DNA of 64,000 nt from Flectonema sp. DT1601 (taxonomy: Eukaryota > Euglenozoa > Diplonemea > Diplonemida > Diplonemidae), in contig OZ025804.1 of NCBI GenBank assembly GCA_964019425.1, forward strand, positions 620,001 to 684,000, in the 5' to 3' direction. Under the pieces are notes generated by a model, which saw nothing but the letters and a program-made list of their open reading frames with translations, was not told where the DNA came from and ran no database searches. Shown here piece by piece: positions 9,909-19,688 of this stretch; position 1 is the first letter of the stretch, and each line of letters opens with the position of its first letter. The translations under genes and the position numbers were made by a program.

Positions 9909-10090
9909 AGGTGACCAACCTTGACATTCTTTCTTTTCTCTCCTGTTGTGACAAACACAAAATACACACACAGCTTACAGTGTGTTCTTTGTGTATGTTT
10001 TCTTCAGGTGTGAGTAGTTTTTTTGTTCTTGCTCTTCAGGGAAGGCCTTAGCCAAAAGCTAACAGTCCAAATCTCACCTGGAAATTCAAC
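9909..10090 (+). repeat. Short repeat X, copy 1
   Basis: Starts GCGTTGATAGGCAAGGTGAC, runs through TTACAGTGTGTTCTTTGTG and AGGTGTGAGTAGTTTTT, and ends near GCCTTAGCCAAAAGCTAACA and ATCTCACCTGGAA. Copies lie at 11254-11408 (3' end lost) and, more diverged, at 14215-14330. Its position inside one arm only shows mobility or copying. Noncoding, class unknown. Confidence 0.6.
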
Positions 10091-10116
10091 TCAGTCCTTG
10101 TCAGTTTTGGCATCAA

Positions 10117-10141
10117 ACTTGTAATGGTTTAATCATTACAA
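10117..10141. repeat. Perfect 9-bp hairpin
   Basis: CTTGTAATG and CATTACAAG are separated by seven bases. It lies just past repeat X and is absent from the other arm. Confidence 0.6.
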
Positions 10142-10164
10142 GTTATTTACTGAAATATTTGTTC

Positions 10165-10335
10165 TAAAAGTTGCTAAGTATTTCTCACTTAGAAATTTTT
10201 TATTTTTTTATTTTCAGCTTAATTAGCTACAAATTGTTTCTACTAAGTGTTTCTCACTTAGATTTTTTTTTTGCTTTTCAGCTCCTTAAAAGCTGCTAAG
10301 TGTTTCTGCTAAGTGTTTCTCACTTAGAATTTTAT
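10165..10335. repeat. Cluster of CTAAGTG...CACTTAG stem-loops
   Basis: The unit CTAAGTGTTTCTCACTTAG (7-bp stem, 5-base loop) or a close variant occurs near 10171, 10240 and 10309, with an extra half unit at 10294. The right arm keeps a matching copy at about 12109-12127. These are short palindromes of unknown role. Confidence 0.6.
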
Positions 10336-11030
10336 TTTTATGTTCGTTTTCTATCCCTTCTCCTATCCCTTTTGTTCAAAATAAGCGGGAGGAAATTCTC
10401 TCATTCACGCTAAGATGCACTCTGAACTTTGATTTTTTGATCTGAGTGTGAGGGAATGACCTGTTAGTGCATTGGGCATAGGCTGGGCTGCAGTTTAGAT
10501 GTCTTAGGTGTTAATAAGGGGTTCCTCTAGCATTTTTCTTTGTTCCCACCTTATGATTTTCTTGAAGAAAAAAAATAGAAGTCATAATGGTGCTTCCCTC
10601 TGGAAGGGTTGTAAGCCATGGTGTCCAACTAAATTAAAGGACAAGTCTGGGATAATCCCTGCCAGAGGGGCGAGTATTCTACCATGGTTGAAATACTCTG
10701 GCAACTGATCTTCAATTTTATGTTGTTTGTTAGCTGCTGGTGTATCTTGATTATGTGTTGATCTTGCATTTTTTTTATTTGTAATCTTCTATTACAATTC
10801 TCTTTCTGTTCTGGTCTGTTACTTCATTTGTCTTGTTTAACTTCAGTTATATCCATTTTACTTTTTATTGTTTCCCATCTACTTTTTATTTTCTATTAGT
10901 TCTGGTCAGAAACTCCTGGGCAGCAAGAAGGAAAGCAGTTTAGTACTTCTGGGTGTTTGGCATCACCCCCCATAGTGAGCAAGTACAACAGGTAGCATTG
11001 GTAGTCTGTTGATCCTGAGTGATCCCAGCT

Positions 11031-11211
11031 ACAGTTTTGCTTTTCTTTCTTTTTTTTAGAAGAAGATCAGGACATCCAAGCACTGCTGGATAGTTGCTGA
11101 ATGCAGGGCCTGCCTGTGGCATTATAATAACAGGCTAAGTCATTTGTAGTTCATAGTTTACCTTTGATTTTGTAACTTCACACAGGGTACTATGAACGAT
11201 GAGAGATCCAG
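11031..11211. other. Central spacer of the large inverted repeat
   Basis: Unique sequence separating the two arms, with no open frame of note, no recognised RNA and no matches elsewhere in the window. If the repeat folds, this is the loop. Confidence 0.5.
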
Positions 11212-11253
11212 TGGGATCACTCAGGGTCTAGTAGAGACCACCAATGTTGTGCG

Positions 11254-11408
11254 TTGATAGGCAAGGTGACCAACCTTGACATTCTTTCTTTTCTCTCCTG
11301 TTGTGACAAACACAAAATACACACACAGCTTACAGTGTGTTCTTTGTGTATGTTTTCTTCAGGTGTGAGTAGTTTTTCTGTTCTTGCTCTTCAGGGAGGG
11401 CCTTAGCC
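11254..11408 (+). repeat. Short repeat X, copy 2
   Basis: Shares more than 140 bases with 9909-10048 in the same orientation, with very few differences, and interrupts the right arm between two segments that are contiguous in the left arm. Truncated at GCCTTAGCC. Confidence 0.65.
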
Positions 11409-12275
11409 TACCTGTTGTACTTGCTCACTATGGGGGGTGATGCCAAACACCCAGAAGTACTTAACTACTTTCCTTCTTGCTGCATTCCCAGGAGTTTCTG
11501 ACCAGAACTAATAGAAAATAAAAAGTAGATGGGAAATAATAAAAAGTAAAATGGATATAACTGAAGTTAAACAAGACAAATGAGGTAACAGACCAGAACA
11601 GATAGAGAATAAAAATAAAAGATATAGGCAAGAATGATTGTAGTGAAAGATTACAAATAAAAAAAATGCAAGATCAACACATGATCAAGATACACCAGCA
11701 GCTAACAAACAACATAAAATTGAAGATCAGTTGCCAGAGTATTTCAACCATGGTAGAATACTCGCCCCTCTGGCAGGGATTATCCCAGACTTGTCCTTTA
11801 ATCTAGTTGGACACCATGGCTTACAACCCTTCCAGAGGGAAGCACCATTATGACTTCTATTTTTTTTCTTCAAGAAAATCATAAGGTGGGAACAAAGAAA
11901 AATGCTAAGAGGAACCCCTTATTAACACCTAAGACATCTAAACTGCAGCACAGCTTATGCCCAATGCACTAACAGGTCATTCCCTCACACTCAGATCAAA
12001 AAATCAAAGTTCAGAGTGCATCTTAGCATGAATGAGAGAAATTTCTCATCGCTTTTTTTGAACAAAAGGGATAGAAGAGGGGATAGAAAACGAACATAAC
12101 AATAAAATTCTAAGTGAGAAACACTTAGCAGAAACACTTACAGGGGGTTTAAATTATTTGACCAAGATGGCAATATCTGCCTCATCCCGGAGCCTACACA
12201 CCGAGTTCATTGCATTGCCTCCTGGATTGCGAAGTACTTTGGCCTCAGTGACTTCCTCCGTTCAATAGCAACGCT

Positions 12276-13126
12276 GTGCTTCATACGTGGGAATCGGTCG
12301 TTTGCTTACTCATTGAGAGGGGGGTTGATTTTACAGGTGCCTTGGCAGGGGCGTTGTCTTGGTTAGAGGACACACGTTCAACTGCTTCATTGTGTTTTCT
12401 TGTTGAGGGTAACACAACAGAACATTTCAAAAAGATTAACCGGCAGAAAGTTCAGGACAGCCAGGCCGGAAGATCAGGCCACTGTCACCTCGATTATTGG
12501 GAAAGATTTTTGCATTGCTCGATACCGAGCTTCCAGGTAGATGGTTCTACATGTTGGAACCCTTGGGGGGAAAGGGTATTTTTCGTTGCTGCTATTGCGG
12601 TGACACAGTCTCCCCTCACCACGCCCGCCTGCTGGAAGTCAATAGGCAGGTCAACCACGCCCTCTCCCATGTGAACCACATTCAGGTCTCTAAGCTGAAG
12701 AGCGATGTCCCCGATGACCCCATGCTCACCAAGCCTGATGCCAGCATCATCCCGGTGGACGCACCATCCCTACCTAACCCCCCAACCAAGTCCCAGCGCG
12801 GGGCATTCATTTTCTCTGTTGTTGAATGCTTTGCGCTGGAGCTCCCCACCAAGCTAAAGTTGCGTGACCCCCTCTCCCTCCCGGTGCCCCAGCAGTCCGC
12901 CACACTGACCCAAGCGAAAGCAGCGAAAGCAGCAGAAAATGCTGCTGCCAGGAAAGTTGCACAAGAAAAAACTGCTCAGCGAAAAGAGGAGGCACGAAAG
13001 GAGAAGGCGGCTGCCAAGAAGGCGAAGGAGGAAGCAAGGGATGCAGCCAGGAAGAAGGCTGCAGAGGCGAAGAAAAAGAAGGCTGCAGAACCGGCACGCA
13101 AGAATCCCAAGGTTGAGCAATGACAA
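12276..13126 (+). CDS. Hypothetical protein of the foldback element, frame uncertain
   Basis: The clearest frame runs from about 12497 to the stop at 13124-13126. It has a possible CX2C...HH zinc-binding patch (CCYCGDTVSPHH), a Pro-rich middle, then an Ala/Lys/Glu-rich helix of about 65 residues ending KNPKVEQ. Upstream, another frame opens at 12276 and overlaps it, so there is either a frameshift or an unrecognised intron near 12490. Only the terminal helix is repeated in the left arm. I recognise no family; it may be a passenger gene or a piece of a lost transposase. The basic helix suggests nucleic-acid binding, but this is inference. Confidence 0.35.
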
Positions 13127-13694
13127 CAGTTGCTCTTTGGATTTTTTATTTATTTAACCAAAAAAATTATCATCAGCTTGGAACCCAATGATTACACTCA
13201 CTTGTTTCTACCCCAATGAATTACCTCTCATTGTCTCTCAAGCAATATCAATATAGGTTGTCAGGCTGTCTCCTGGCAGAGATGGGAGGAGTAATGGAAA
13301 GACACCACAGAACAGAACAGTCTGAACGAGAATGAGCCCCAGTGATTAAACCCAGATGCGCCGGTCCAAAGTCCGGAACCTCACCACAAGCGATGGTCAG
13401 GAAGGGTGATGGGTCACTGGGCACAAGCGATGCCCATTTAGTTGTCAAAGTGACATGACGTATGGCAAACTGAACAGGTTTGACATCGCACAGCACACCA
13501 GCACCAACGGTACCATCTGGATATCACTCACTTTTTTCACTAGAATTCACACATTTTCACACATTTTCACAGGATTTCACTACCAAAAAGCAGCAAAAAA
13601 TTAAGTGAAAAATCGTGAAAAATCGTGAATTTTCGTGAATTTTCGTGTAGCAAAGTGAAAAATCATGAACACCTCCACCCTGCCGATCGCCTCA

Positions 13695-14727
13695 TGCAAA
13701 GCCACAGAGACATCGAAGAATCAGCATCGCTGGCGCTCCATGCTTGTTGCAGTATGGCAACAGCCCTCCGTCCCTCATCTGCACTGTGTTTGTGAGCGCA
13801 GAGCAGCCTCTTCTCTTCCCTGCAAGCACACTTGGTCATGAGGTGGATGGCGTGTGGTAGCTTACAGGAACTCACATCTGCTGGAGTGATATCGATGCTT
13901 TCGTTGTCTTCCCTGGTATTGTTTTGAAATAACACTCGTTCTTTCTCTGTTGTTAAAAACTTTCTAAAAGAAAGATGTTAGCAAAACTTGCATCTTCTTT
14001 CTTACTTCTGTTTGTTTTGAACTAACAACAGGAGGTAAAATGATTGACAGGGCCGTGGCCAAAAGTCACCAGTCCATATGTCATTCAAACCGACTTCATA
14101 TTGCTACAATCACAACACAACTAAAACAGCTCTGTCGTTGCTTTATTTCCGAAAAATTATGTTTTGCCAAGGGACAATGGAAGCAGATCGATGGAGGTTC
14201 AGCAGGTGATGTGATGTACTTGTATGTGTGTTCGTTGTGTATGTTTTTTTCAGGTGCGAGTAGTTTTTATGTTCTTGTCTTTCAGGGAGGGCCTTGGTCA
14301 AAAGCAAACTGTCCAAATCTCACCTGGAACTTTATTCTCTCAAACATGTGCTAATAACACACACTCTTCCTTAACAAATACATAGGTTTATTTTTATGTA
14401 TTTATTTAATTATTTTCTTTTCTTATTTTTTTTATTAACAACCGGGGAAAATTCCGAAGCCAGAAGAACGAAGGTCGACGGAGGTCAGAAGCATTGCTTG
14501 CGCTGATGTTCCGGTATGCGTTATGTCTCTGTTATCTGGTTGTTTAAACTTCATCTTTGGTTCATCTTAGATCGAACGTGGCAAGATTGCCAATACGAAA
14601 CACGTGATGTCTGTGATTCTTCCCCTTAGAAATATTGCAAAACATTTTGATGTTGATTGCTTTGTTCTCACCTCGTCAATGCATGTTCCAATTTCATTTC
14701 ATTAACCAGCTAAGATATAGAAATAAT
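13695..14727. other. Boundary between element island and gene cluster; repeat X remnants
   Basis: No gene is supported. A diverged copy of repeat X lies at 14215-14330 (GTGTATGTTTTTTTCAGGTG, then GGGAGGGCCTTGG and GTCCAAATCTCACCTGGAA). A weaker relative lies at 14050-14080 (GGCCAAAAGTCACCAGTCC). A short minus-strand frame at 13663-13935 has no recognisable features. The last 350 bases before the glutaminyl cyclase gene look unique. Confidence 0.45.
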
Positions 14728-16914
14728 ATGCCAGAAATCGGTAATCCACAGATAGAGGAACATATCGTTGAAAGACGAAAACGAGAATCTAGGTATCGCA
14801 TGGCGGCGGTGGTGGTTTGCTCATTTTTATGTGTAGTAGTAATCCTTGGAGGTATCGCATCTTCGGAAAAGACAGAACCGCTACCGGACTACGATAAGAA
14901 GAGTACCGCTTACCAACTAGCAGAACGCATACAAAAGTTTGGAAGTCGAAGTATTGATACGAGCGGTCACAGTAAGATGCAGGGATTTCTTCGTGACATC
15001 ATCTCCACATTGAGAGTTTTTACTCCCTTGCAGTCTCAAGAATTCAGCAGCAGTGGACGTAAAGTAACGAATTTGCAGTCTCAAGGATTCAGCAGTAAGA
15101 TGACGAATTTCCAAACTCAGTTACGATCAGAAGTAGTTGATACTGACGGTTGCCACTTGTTACTAGCCACTCACTACGATACGGCAGACGTATCTGATTA
15201 TGTTGGAACAACAGATTCTGGTACTGCTATCGGAGTGCTTCTTTCAGTTATTTATAACTTGGAAAAATCTATTTCAAATTACGAATCCAATCGGAAAAGT
15301 AATTGTCAAATCAGTGTTGTCTTTTTAGATGGATCTGCTCAGGGCTCTGCTGGAGCGAACCACTTGGCAAGTACTCTTAGAGAAAGTGCTTTACCGCCTA
15401 CCATGCTTGTATATTTGAGCCAAATTGGTTTTGCTGGACAGACATTCCCGCGGCTTCAAAATGCAGGTACCAATGACGAGTATGTAATGTTGAGAAACAT
15501 TCAGCAAAGTGGGTTTTCTCATTCTAATTTGTTTTCTGGTGATGAGGTGACAGATATTCAATTTGACGGTTTTTCCTACTCAGGCTTTGCTGAACTATTC
15601 ACTGTTAAGTGGTTGCCACTGATTGGGCATCCAAACCCTAGTCCCATTCATTTAAAACAAAGTGACAGGATGACTGCTGTCGATGATCAGGTTCTGTTAT
15701 CGCTGGAGGGTATCTTGACTAAATGGATTGCTAAAAAAACAACCAAAGTCAGTGTGATTACAAAAACAATTGAAAAAGGTACTTGTACAGATAATGGTTA
15801 CTTAAGTATCACTGACAGTCTAACGTGTTCTTTAACTGCTGAGTTCTTACCTTTCAAGAAACAGAGTAGCCAAACTATCCCGTTTGGTTGTACCATCAGT
15901 GGTGGTGCAACCATAATGAATACTTTAAAAACAAGTTTTACTATGGGAACTACTGCAAGTGTTAATTCTCCACACATTTGCATAGAAATTCCTGGTGTTG
16001 TGGAAGATAGTTTACCAAATCGCGTGTGGAATATTACTGAAGAGCTTCTCTCATTTGGTACTCGTGTTGGAGGAAGCGGATCTATTGGATACAATAAGTC
16101 TAAAGATTTAATCTATTCAAACTTTATTAAAGCACCCGTTAAAAATTCTTGGACAATACACAACCAGTCATGGAGTGAAGAGAAAGGAGACTTTACAAAT
16201 TTTTATGCCCAGAGTACATTTGGTGATTTACGGAACGGTCATATTGTGTTATCAGCTCATTATGATTCAAAGTACTTTGCACCTCCAGCTGTTTTTGTTG
16301 GAGCGATGGATAGTGCGGTTTCCTGCTCAGCTCTTATTGCGTGGGCAGAACACATCGCAGCCATCGAATCAAACGATACCAGCAATTGGTCTGCAGGCGC
16401 TCCTGTTATAACAATTCTTTTTTTTGATGGAGAAGAGGCGTTTGTTAGATGGGTTCGCAACGACAACACTTATGGCTCTCGCTACATGGCCGACATTTGG
16501 AAACGTCAAGGAACACTTCCTGGGTTAGTCCCTGGTAGTTCATTGTCTTCAGTGACTTTATTCATTTTGTTTGATTTAATTGGCGGAGAGACTCAGATTG
16601 AAGGTTTGATGCGAATCACAAGGGATCAATTTGCCAAACTAAGCTCCTTTGACTCTTTCATTAGCCGCACTCCAACCCTGTATACTGGGAAAACAACGCA
16701 CGATATAAGCCCTATTTCAGATGATCACTTGCCCTTTTTAAGAGCTCGTTCTGATCTACCTTTAATGCATCTCATCCCTCCTACGGTTTCATTCTTCCCT
16801 TGGCATAATGAAAAGGATGATCTTGAACACCTTAGTAAGCCTGTTGTTAGAAAATTTACTCTAGCTACATGGAGGTTTATTCTCGCACTTATAACACAAC
16901 CGGAATTTGTATAA
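14728..16914 (+). CDS. Membrane-anchored glutaminyl-peptide cyclotransferase with a degenerate N-terminal duplicate
   Basis: Glutaminyl cyclases (M28 metallopeptidase fold) turn N-terminal Gln/Glu of secretory proteins into pyroglutamate. From the ATG at 14728 (728 residues; an upstream in-frame ATG at 14635 is less likely) there is a short basic cytosolic tail, one hydrophobic anchor (about 24-44), then two M28 domains. The C-terminal one (about 450-728) has every signature: SAHYDSKYF, VGAMDSAVSC, LFFDGEEAFVRW, YGSRYMAD, FDLIGG, DDHLPFLR, HLIPP and the late W-H. It should be active, probably in the Golgi or ER lumen. The N-terminal one (about 70-350) keeps THYD and TDSG but has DGSAQGS in place of the catalytic EE, and no clear late zinc histidine, so it is likely a pseudoenzyme. 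Usual QCs have one domain of ~330 residues. Confidence 0.85.
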   Translation: MPEIGNPQIEEHIVERRKRESRYRMAAVVVCSFLCVVVILGGIASSEKTEPLPDYDKKSTAYQLAERIQKFGSRSIDTSGHSKMQGFLRDIISTLRVFTPLQSQEFSSSGRKVTNLQSQGFSSKMTNFQTQLRSEVVDTDGCHLLLATHYDTADVSDYVGTTDSGTAIGVLLSVIYNLEKSISNYESNRKSNCQISVVFLDGSAQGSAGANHLASTLRESALPPTMLVYLSQIGFAGQTFPRLQNAGTNDEYVMLRNIQQSGFSHSNLFSGDEVTDIQFDGFSYSGFAELFTVKWLPLIGHPNPSPIHLKQSDRMTAVDDQVLLSLEGILTKWIAKKTTKVSVITKTIEKGTCTDNGYLSITDSLTCSLTAEFLPFKKQSSQTIPFGCTISGGATIMNTLKTSFTMGTTASVNSPHICIEIPGVVEDSLPNRVWNITEELLSFGTRVGGSGSIGYNKSKDLIYSNFIKAPVKNSWTIHNQSWSEEKGDFTNFYAQSTFGDLRNGHIVLSAHYDSKYFAPPAVFVGAMDSAVSCSALIAWAEHIAAIESNDTSNWSAGAPVITILFFDGEEAFVRWVRNDNTYGSRYMADIWKRQGTLPGLVPGSSLSSVTLFILFDLIGGETQIEGLMRITRDQFAKLSSFDSFISRTPTLYTGKTTHDISPISDDHLPFLRARSDLPLMHLIPPTVSFFPWHNEKDDLEHLSKPVVRKFTLATWRFILALITQPEFV

Positions 16915-17266
16915 GTCGTAGCCAAACAAGGTCATTCTTCATGTTAAGTTAAGTATAGAACGAAAATTCCTCCTGTACAGTGATAAAAGTGCCTGCAAAA
17001 AAGGACAGGGGGTAATCAATAATAAAATATCTATAACATTCTTCCTGCGGTAATTATTCCACCTAAGCATTTATTTTTAAGAGGGTGTCTTTCTTCTTGC
17101 CACCTTTTTTTTTTTTCCGCAGTTGGTTTATTTAATCATTCTTTTATTGTAATGTTTTTCCCATTGGTCAGGTTAAAAATGTTACTCTACGTTCAGTTGT
17201 ATGACTTTCCTGTTACAATATCATAGTTGCTTAATCCCCCCGTTAGGTTATTATAAACGAGTCAAT
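16915..17266. other. Intergenic, with T-rich tract and acceptor
   Basis: Holds the 3' flank of the cyclase gene and a T(15)CCGCAG acceptor-like site at 17107-17123 ahead of the next start codon. A second ORF-like upstream ATG at 17201 (as an alternative start) is in frame with the next gene but precedes the conserved part. Nothing else seen. Confidence 0.5.
17107..17123 (+). other. Putative trans-splice acceptor
   Basis: A long T tract followed by CCGCAG, 143 bases upstream of the ATG at 17267. Internal introns of this window lack such T tracts before their AG, so this site is more like a spliced-leader acceptor. Inferred only; needs transcript data. Confidence 0.35.
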
Positions 17267-18544
17267 ATGATGCATCCACCATCGTTTACTACTAAGGCTA
17301 AAGTCGCTTTCGAGTTCTTTGATTCTAACAAAACGGGAAAGGGTCTTACTCTCGATGACTTGGGAAATGGATTTCGCCGCTTGGCATTTGAATTCACTCA
17401 GTCAACAGTTAATGATCTGCATGTGAAGGGTGATGCTAATTGTGATGGGATGTTATCGTTTGCTGAATGGCAACGCTTTGGGGAATTATACCCGACTCTT
17501 CTAGACTGTGTTTACTACAGAAGTATTGATGCTGAACTGGAGAGGTCTCGTAGAGCTGAGCTTGAACAAAAGGGTCACGAACTGACTGCTCTCCGAAAGC
17601 AGGAAGTAGACAGTCGCGAAATTTACCTCGCTGCCCAGCAAGCAACAGCCGAAGCTGATGCTCTCCTTACTCAACAGACTGATGTCATTGTAGCCGCTCA
17701 ACAACATGCTGCGGGAATGAAAGCTGCGCACGACCAGGCAAAGCTCGCTACTGAACAGGCTCGCTCTGACTTGCGACAGGCTAATTCCGATTTAAATACT
17801 TCAAAAGATAGAGAGCGTCAGGCAAACTCTGCAGCAAGTGAATCGAGGCGACTAATTGAATCGGCTGAGAGAAAGTTAAACATCCAATGTGGTAAAGTTA
17901 GTCACGCAGAGGAGCGTATCCGCGAACTAGAGCGGCAGCTGGCACAGGCTCGGGCTGAACTCGAGCACGAAATGTGTGAAGCGGACAAGGTGAGGGCTGA
18001 AATAGCGAAGGCCGTTGAGAGAGATAATGAAATAGCGATGCTTGCACAAGAAGCTTCTCGTCAACTCCGCGCTGCAGTTGATGCTGTCACACTCGGTGAA
18101 GAAGAAGTGAGAGCTCGTCAGGCAAACGAAAAGGACACCGCTGGGCTACTACGAGAAGCTAATGCTAATGTTGCCAAGGAATGTGCTCAAAAGGATGTCT
18201 GCATGCGCAACTTAGCCGCTGCACGCGATATTGAAAAACAACGACTTATGGAGTTGCAACAAGTCTCTGCGGCAGCTGAAAATATTGAGCGAGAAATTGT
18301 ACAACTTGAGAAAGAGTTTCTTGACACCGCATCGAAAAGAGAAGAAACAAATATGGAAGAAAACCCTCTCATTGAACAGGAATTGAAGCTGAGGGCTCAG
18401 CGTGACAACCTGGAACAAAAAGAGGCGCAGCTAAATAATGATGTTTGTCACTTTAATGGACGCAAACAAAGATCTGCGTCCCCTCGCAGAAGCGCTTCGC
18501 CTCTTCAAATCCAAAATGAGTTGTCAGCTCGCCGTGTGCGCTAG
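17267..18544 (+). CDS. EF-hand plus long coiled-coil protein with Ser-Pro/Arg tail
   Basis: A protein of 425 residues from the ATG at 17267 (an ATG pair, MMHPP). Two calcium-binding EF loops are visible: residues 19-30 (DSNKTGKGLTLD) and 56-67 (DANCDGMLSFAE), both with the acidic residues in place. Residues ~85-400 form an almost unbroken Ala/Glu/Gln-rich coiled coil. The tail has RSASPRRSASP, a motif type seen near the C-termini of cytoskeletal and flagellar proteins in kinetoplastids. A calcium-responsive cytoskeletal or flagellar component is likely, but no named orthologue is recognised. Single exon. Confidence 0.75.
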   Translation: MMHPPSFTTKAKVAFEFFDSNKTGKGLTLDDLGNGFRRLAFEFTQSTVNDLHVKGDANCDGMLSFAEWQRFGELYPTLLDCVYYRSIDAELERSRRAELEQKGHELTALRKQEVDSREIYLAAQQATAEADALLTQQTDVIVAAQQHAAGMKAAHDQAKLATEQARSDLRQANSDLNTSKDRERQANSAASESRRLIESAERKLNIQCGKVSHAEERIRELERQLAQARAELEHEMCEADKVRAEIAKAVERDNEIAMLAQEASRQLRAAVDAVTLGEEEVRARQANEKDTAGLLREANANVAKECAQKDVCMRNLAAARDIEKQRLMELQQVSAAAENIEREIVQLEKEFLDTASKREETNMEENPLIEQELKLRAQRDNLEQKEAQLNNDVCHFNGRKQRSASPRRSASPLQIQNELSARRVR

Positions 18545-19066
18545 TGAGAACTCTGTTTTCTTATATTTTTTTTGTTTGGGAAAAAAATCTACGATTGTTT
18601 CCCTTTAGAGACTCATGAATCGATTTTCGTGGTCTTTTGATAGTAGTTTTGTAGGAAAAGTTCCATGTTTCACCTTCAAGTTGAGGAAGCTTGTATCTAT
18701 TTCCCGGAGCAGTTGCACATATGCAGCTGCCTCCTGGCAGAACTTCCCACGAATACGCGTTTCCAGTTTTTCTTATCCCTTTTCTCTCCCCCTCTGCCCC
18801 TTCTTTTCTTTGCAGTAAAGCTTTGCCTTCACCTACAGGGCTTTCTTCGCAACTTGTTTGTACCCACCCTCATATACGATTCGAGCTATTTGTTTTGTAA
18901 CGTTGTTGAATGATGCCGATAATTGTAGTTTTTCTTATCCTTCCGTTTAATTTTATTTCCTCCCCAACTTTATTTTTTCCAGATCTCAATATCGATCGAA
19001 AAGCACAAAGATTTCTACGTCTGGTGTGGTTCCAGTTCTCCACTAACAAAGTAAATTATATATCTA
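18545..19066. other. Intergenic with pyrimidine-rich acceptors
   Basis: No gene supported; three overlapping short frames at 18615-18913 are pyrimidine-tract artefacts. TTTATTTTTTCCAG at 18969-18982 is an acceptor-like site 85 bases before the TAF7 start. A CTTTTCTTTGCAG at ~18806-18818 is another. Confidence 0.4.
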
Positions 19067-19579
19067 ATGGACATTGAACTAGATGAAGTTGGTATGATAA
19101 TTCGTTTCTTAAACGAAGACGTCGCTAACATTGTAAACAGAATGATTGATGATGAAAACGTGGAAATGGAAGTAATATTTACGGAAGAGCGAGACGGCTC
19201 ACAGCTTGGGTGGTTGCGAGTAAAAGGAAAGAACTACAGATGTAGAGTTGTATCTCTTCCTACCTATTCAGAAACATATGCGATTATTGATGGAGAAATA
19301 CATACTAAGTCAGCTGATTTGCGACAAGCCATAATAGTGGCGAGAGAATCCGATGTTGAAAACGGAAACAACGCCGCCACTATGGAAATTGAAATGACAC
19401 AATCGACACTCCCGGATGGTCTACTGCCACCAACACAGTCCATTCAACATCATTATACTAAATTAGCATCTTGTGCTCCTTCAGCAAGTGATACCAAATC
19501 ACTTATAGCAGATGCTGAATGGGTTGAAAGAACAAAAGAAGAGCCTTCATTCAAAGTCTCAATAGTTCCAGTTGGTTAA
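19067..19579 (+). CDS. TFIID subunit TAF7-like protein
   Basis: The 170-residue product aligns with the conserved N-terminal TAFII55 domain. GWLRVKGKNYRCRVVSLPTY, an ETYAIIDG segment and KSADLRQAIIV correspond to the RVDG...LVDLPCIxESLKTID...KTADICQMLIV core of TAF7. TAF7 acts in the nucleus within TFIID and binds TAF1. It is much shorter than animal TAF7 (~350), keeping only the core plus ~70 residues. If the organism is euglenozoan this is notable, because TFIID subunits are poorly conserved there. Single exon; ATG at 19067 is the first in frame. Confidence 0.7.
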   Translation: MDIELDEVGMIIRFLNEDVANIVNRMIDDENVEMEVIFTEERDGSQLGWLRVKGKNYRCRVVSLPTYSETYAIIDGEIHTKSADLRQAIIVARESDVENGNNAATMEIEMTQSTLPDGLLPPTQSIQHHYTKLASCAPSASDTKSLIADAEWVERTKEEPSFKVSIVPVG

Positions 19580-19688
19580 TAAAATATTGCATTGATTTCA
19601 TCAGTTGTGATTGAAGCTTTGATTGATAATTAATATTTTTTTGTTTTTCTTTTTTTTTCGTAACTTTATTTTAACAAACTCAGATAAT

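Larger units (their letters stand above)
8952..13694. mobile_element. 4.7-kb inverted repeat (foldback-type element) with ~2-kb arms
   Basis: The left arm (8952-11030) and right arm (11212-13694) are inverted copies around a ~180-bp centre. Matching landmarks are GAGGCGATCGGCAGGGTGG at 8953 and its complement near 13676-13693; the GTGAAAAATCGTG repeats near 9000 and 13610; the block 9300-9480 against 13330-13500; 9690-9893 against 12925-13125; 10320-10990 against 11413-12125; and 10995-11030 against 11212-11245. Each arm has private inserts: 9072-9239 and 9909 to about 10090 on the left, and 11252-11408 and about 12150-12920 on the right. No transposase was recognised. The outer boundaries are sharp, and no target duplication was found. 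Confidence 0.7.

Noticed and set aside
13663-13935. 90-residue minus-strand frame with Cys/His residues
   Set aside because: Straddles the boundary of the large inverted repeat, has no recognisable motif and no partner in the other arm.
1-14400. LTR retroelement or Polinton
   Set aside because: The long repeats are inverted, not direct. No protease, integrase, capsid or protein-primed polymerase motif was seen; the reverse-transcriptase fragment is of the RLE-LINE type.
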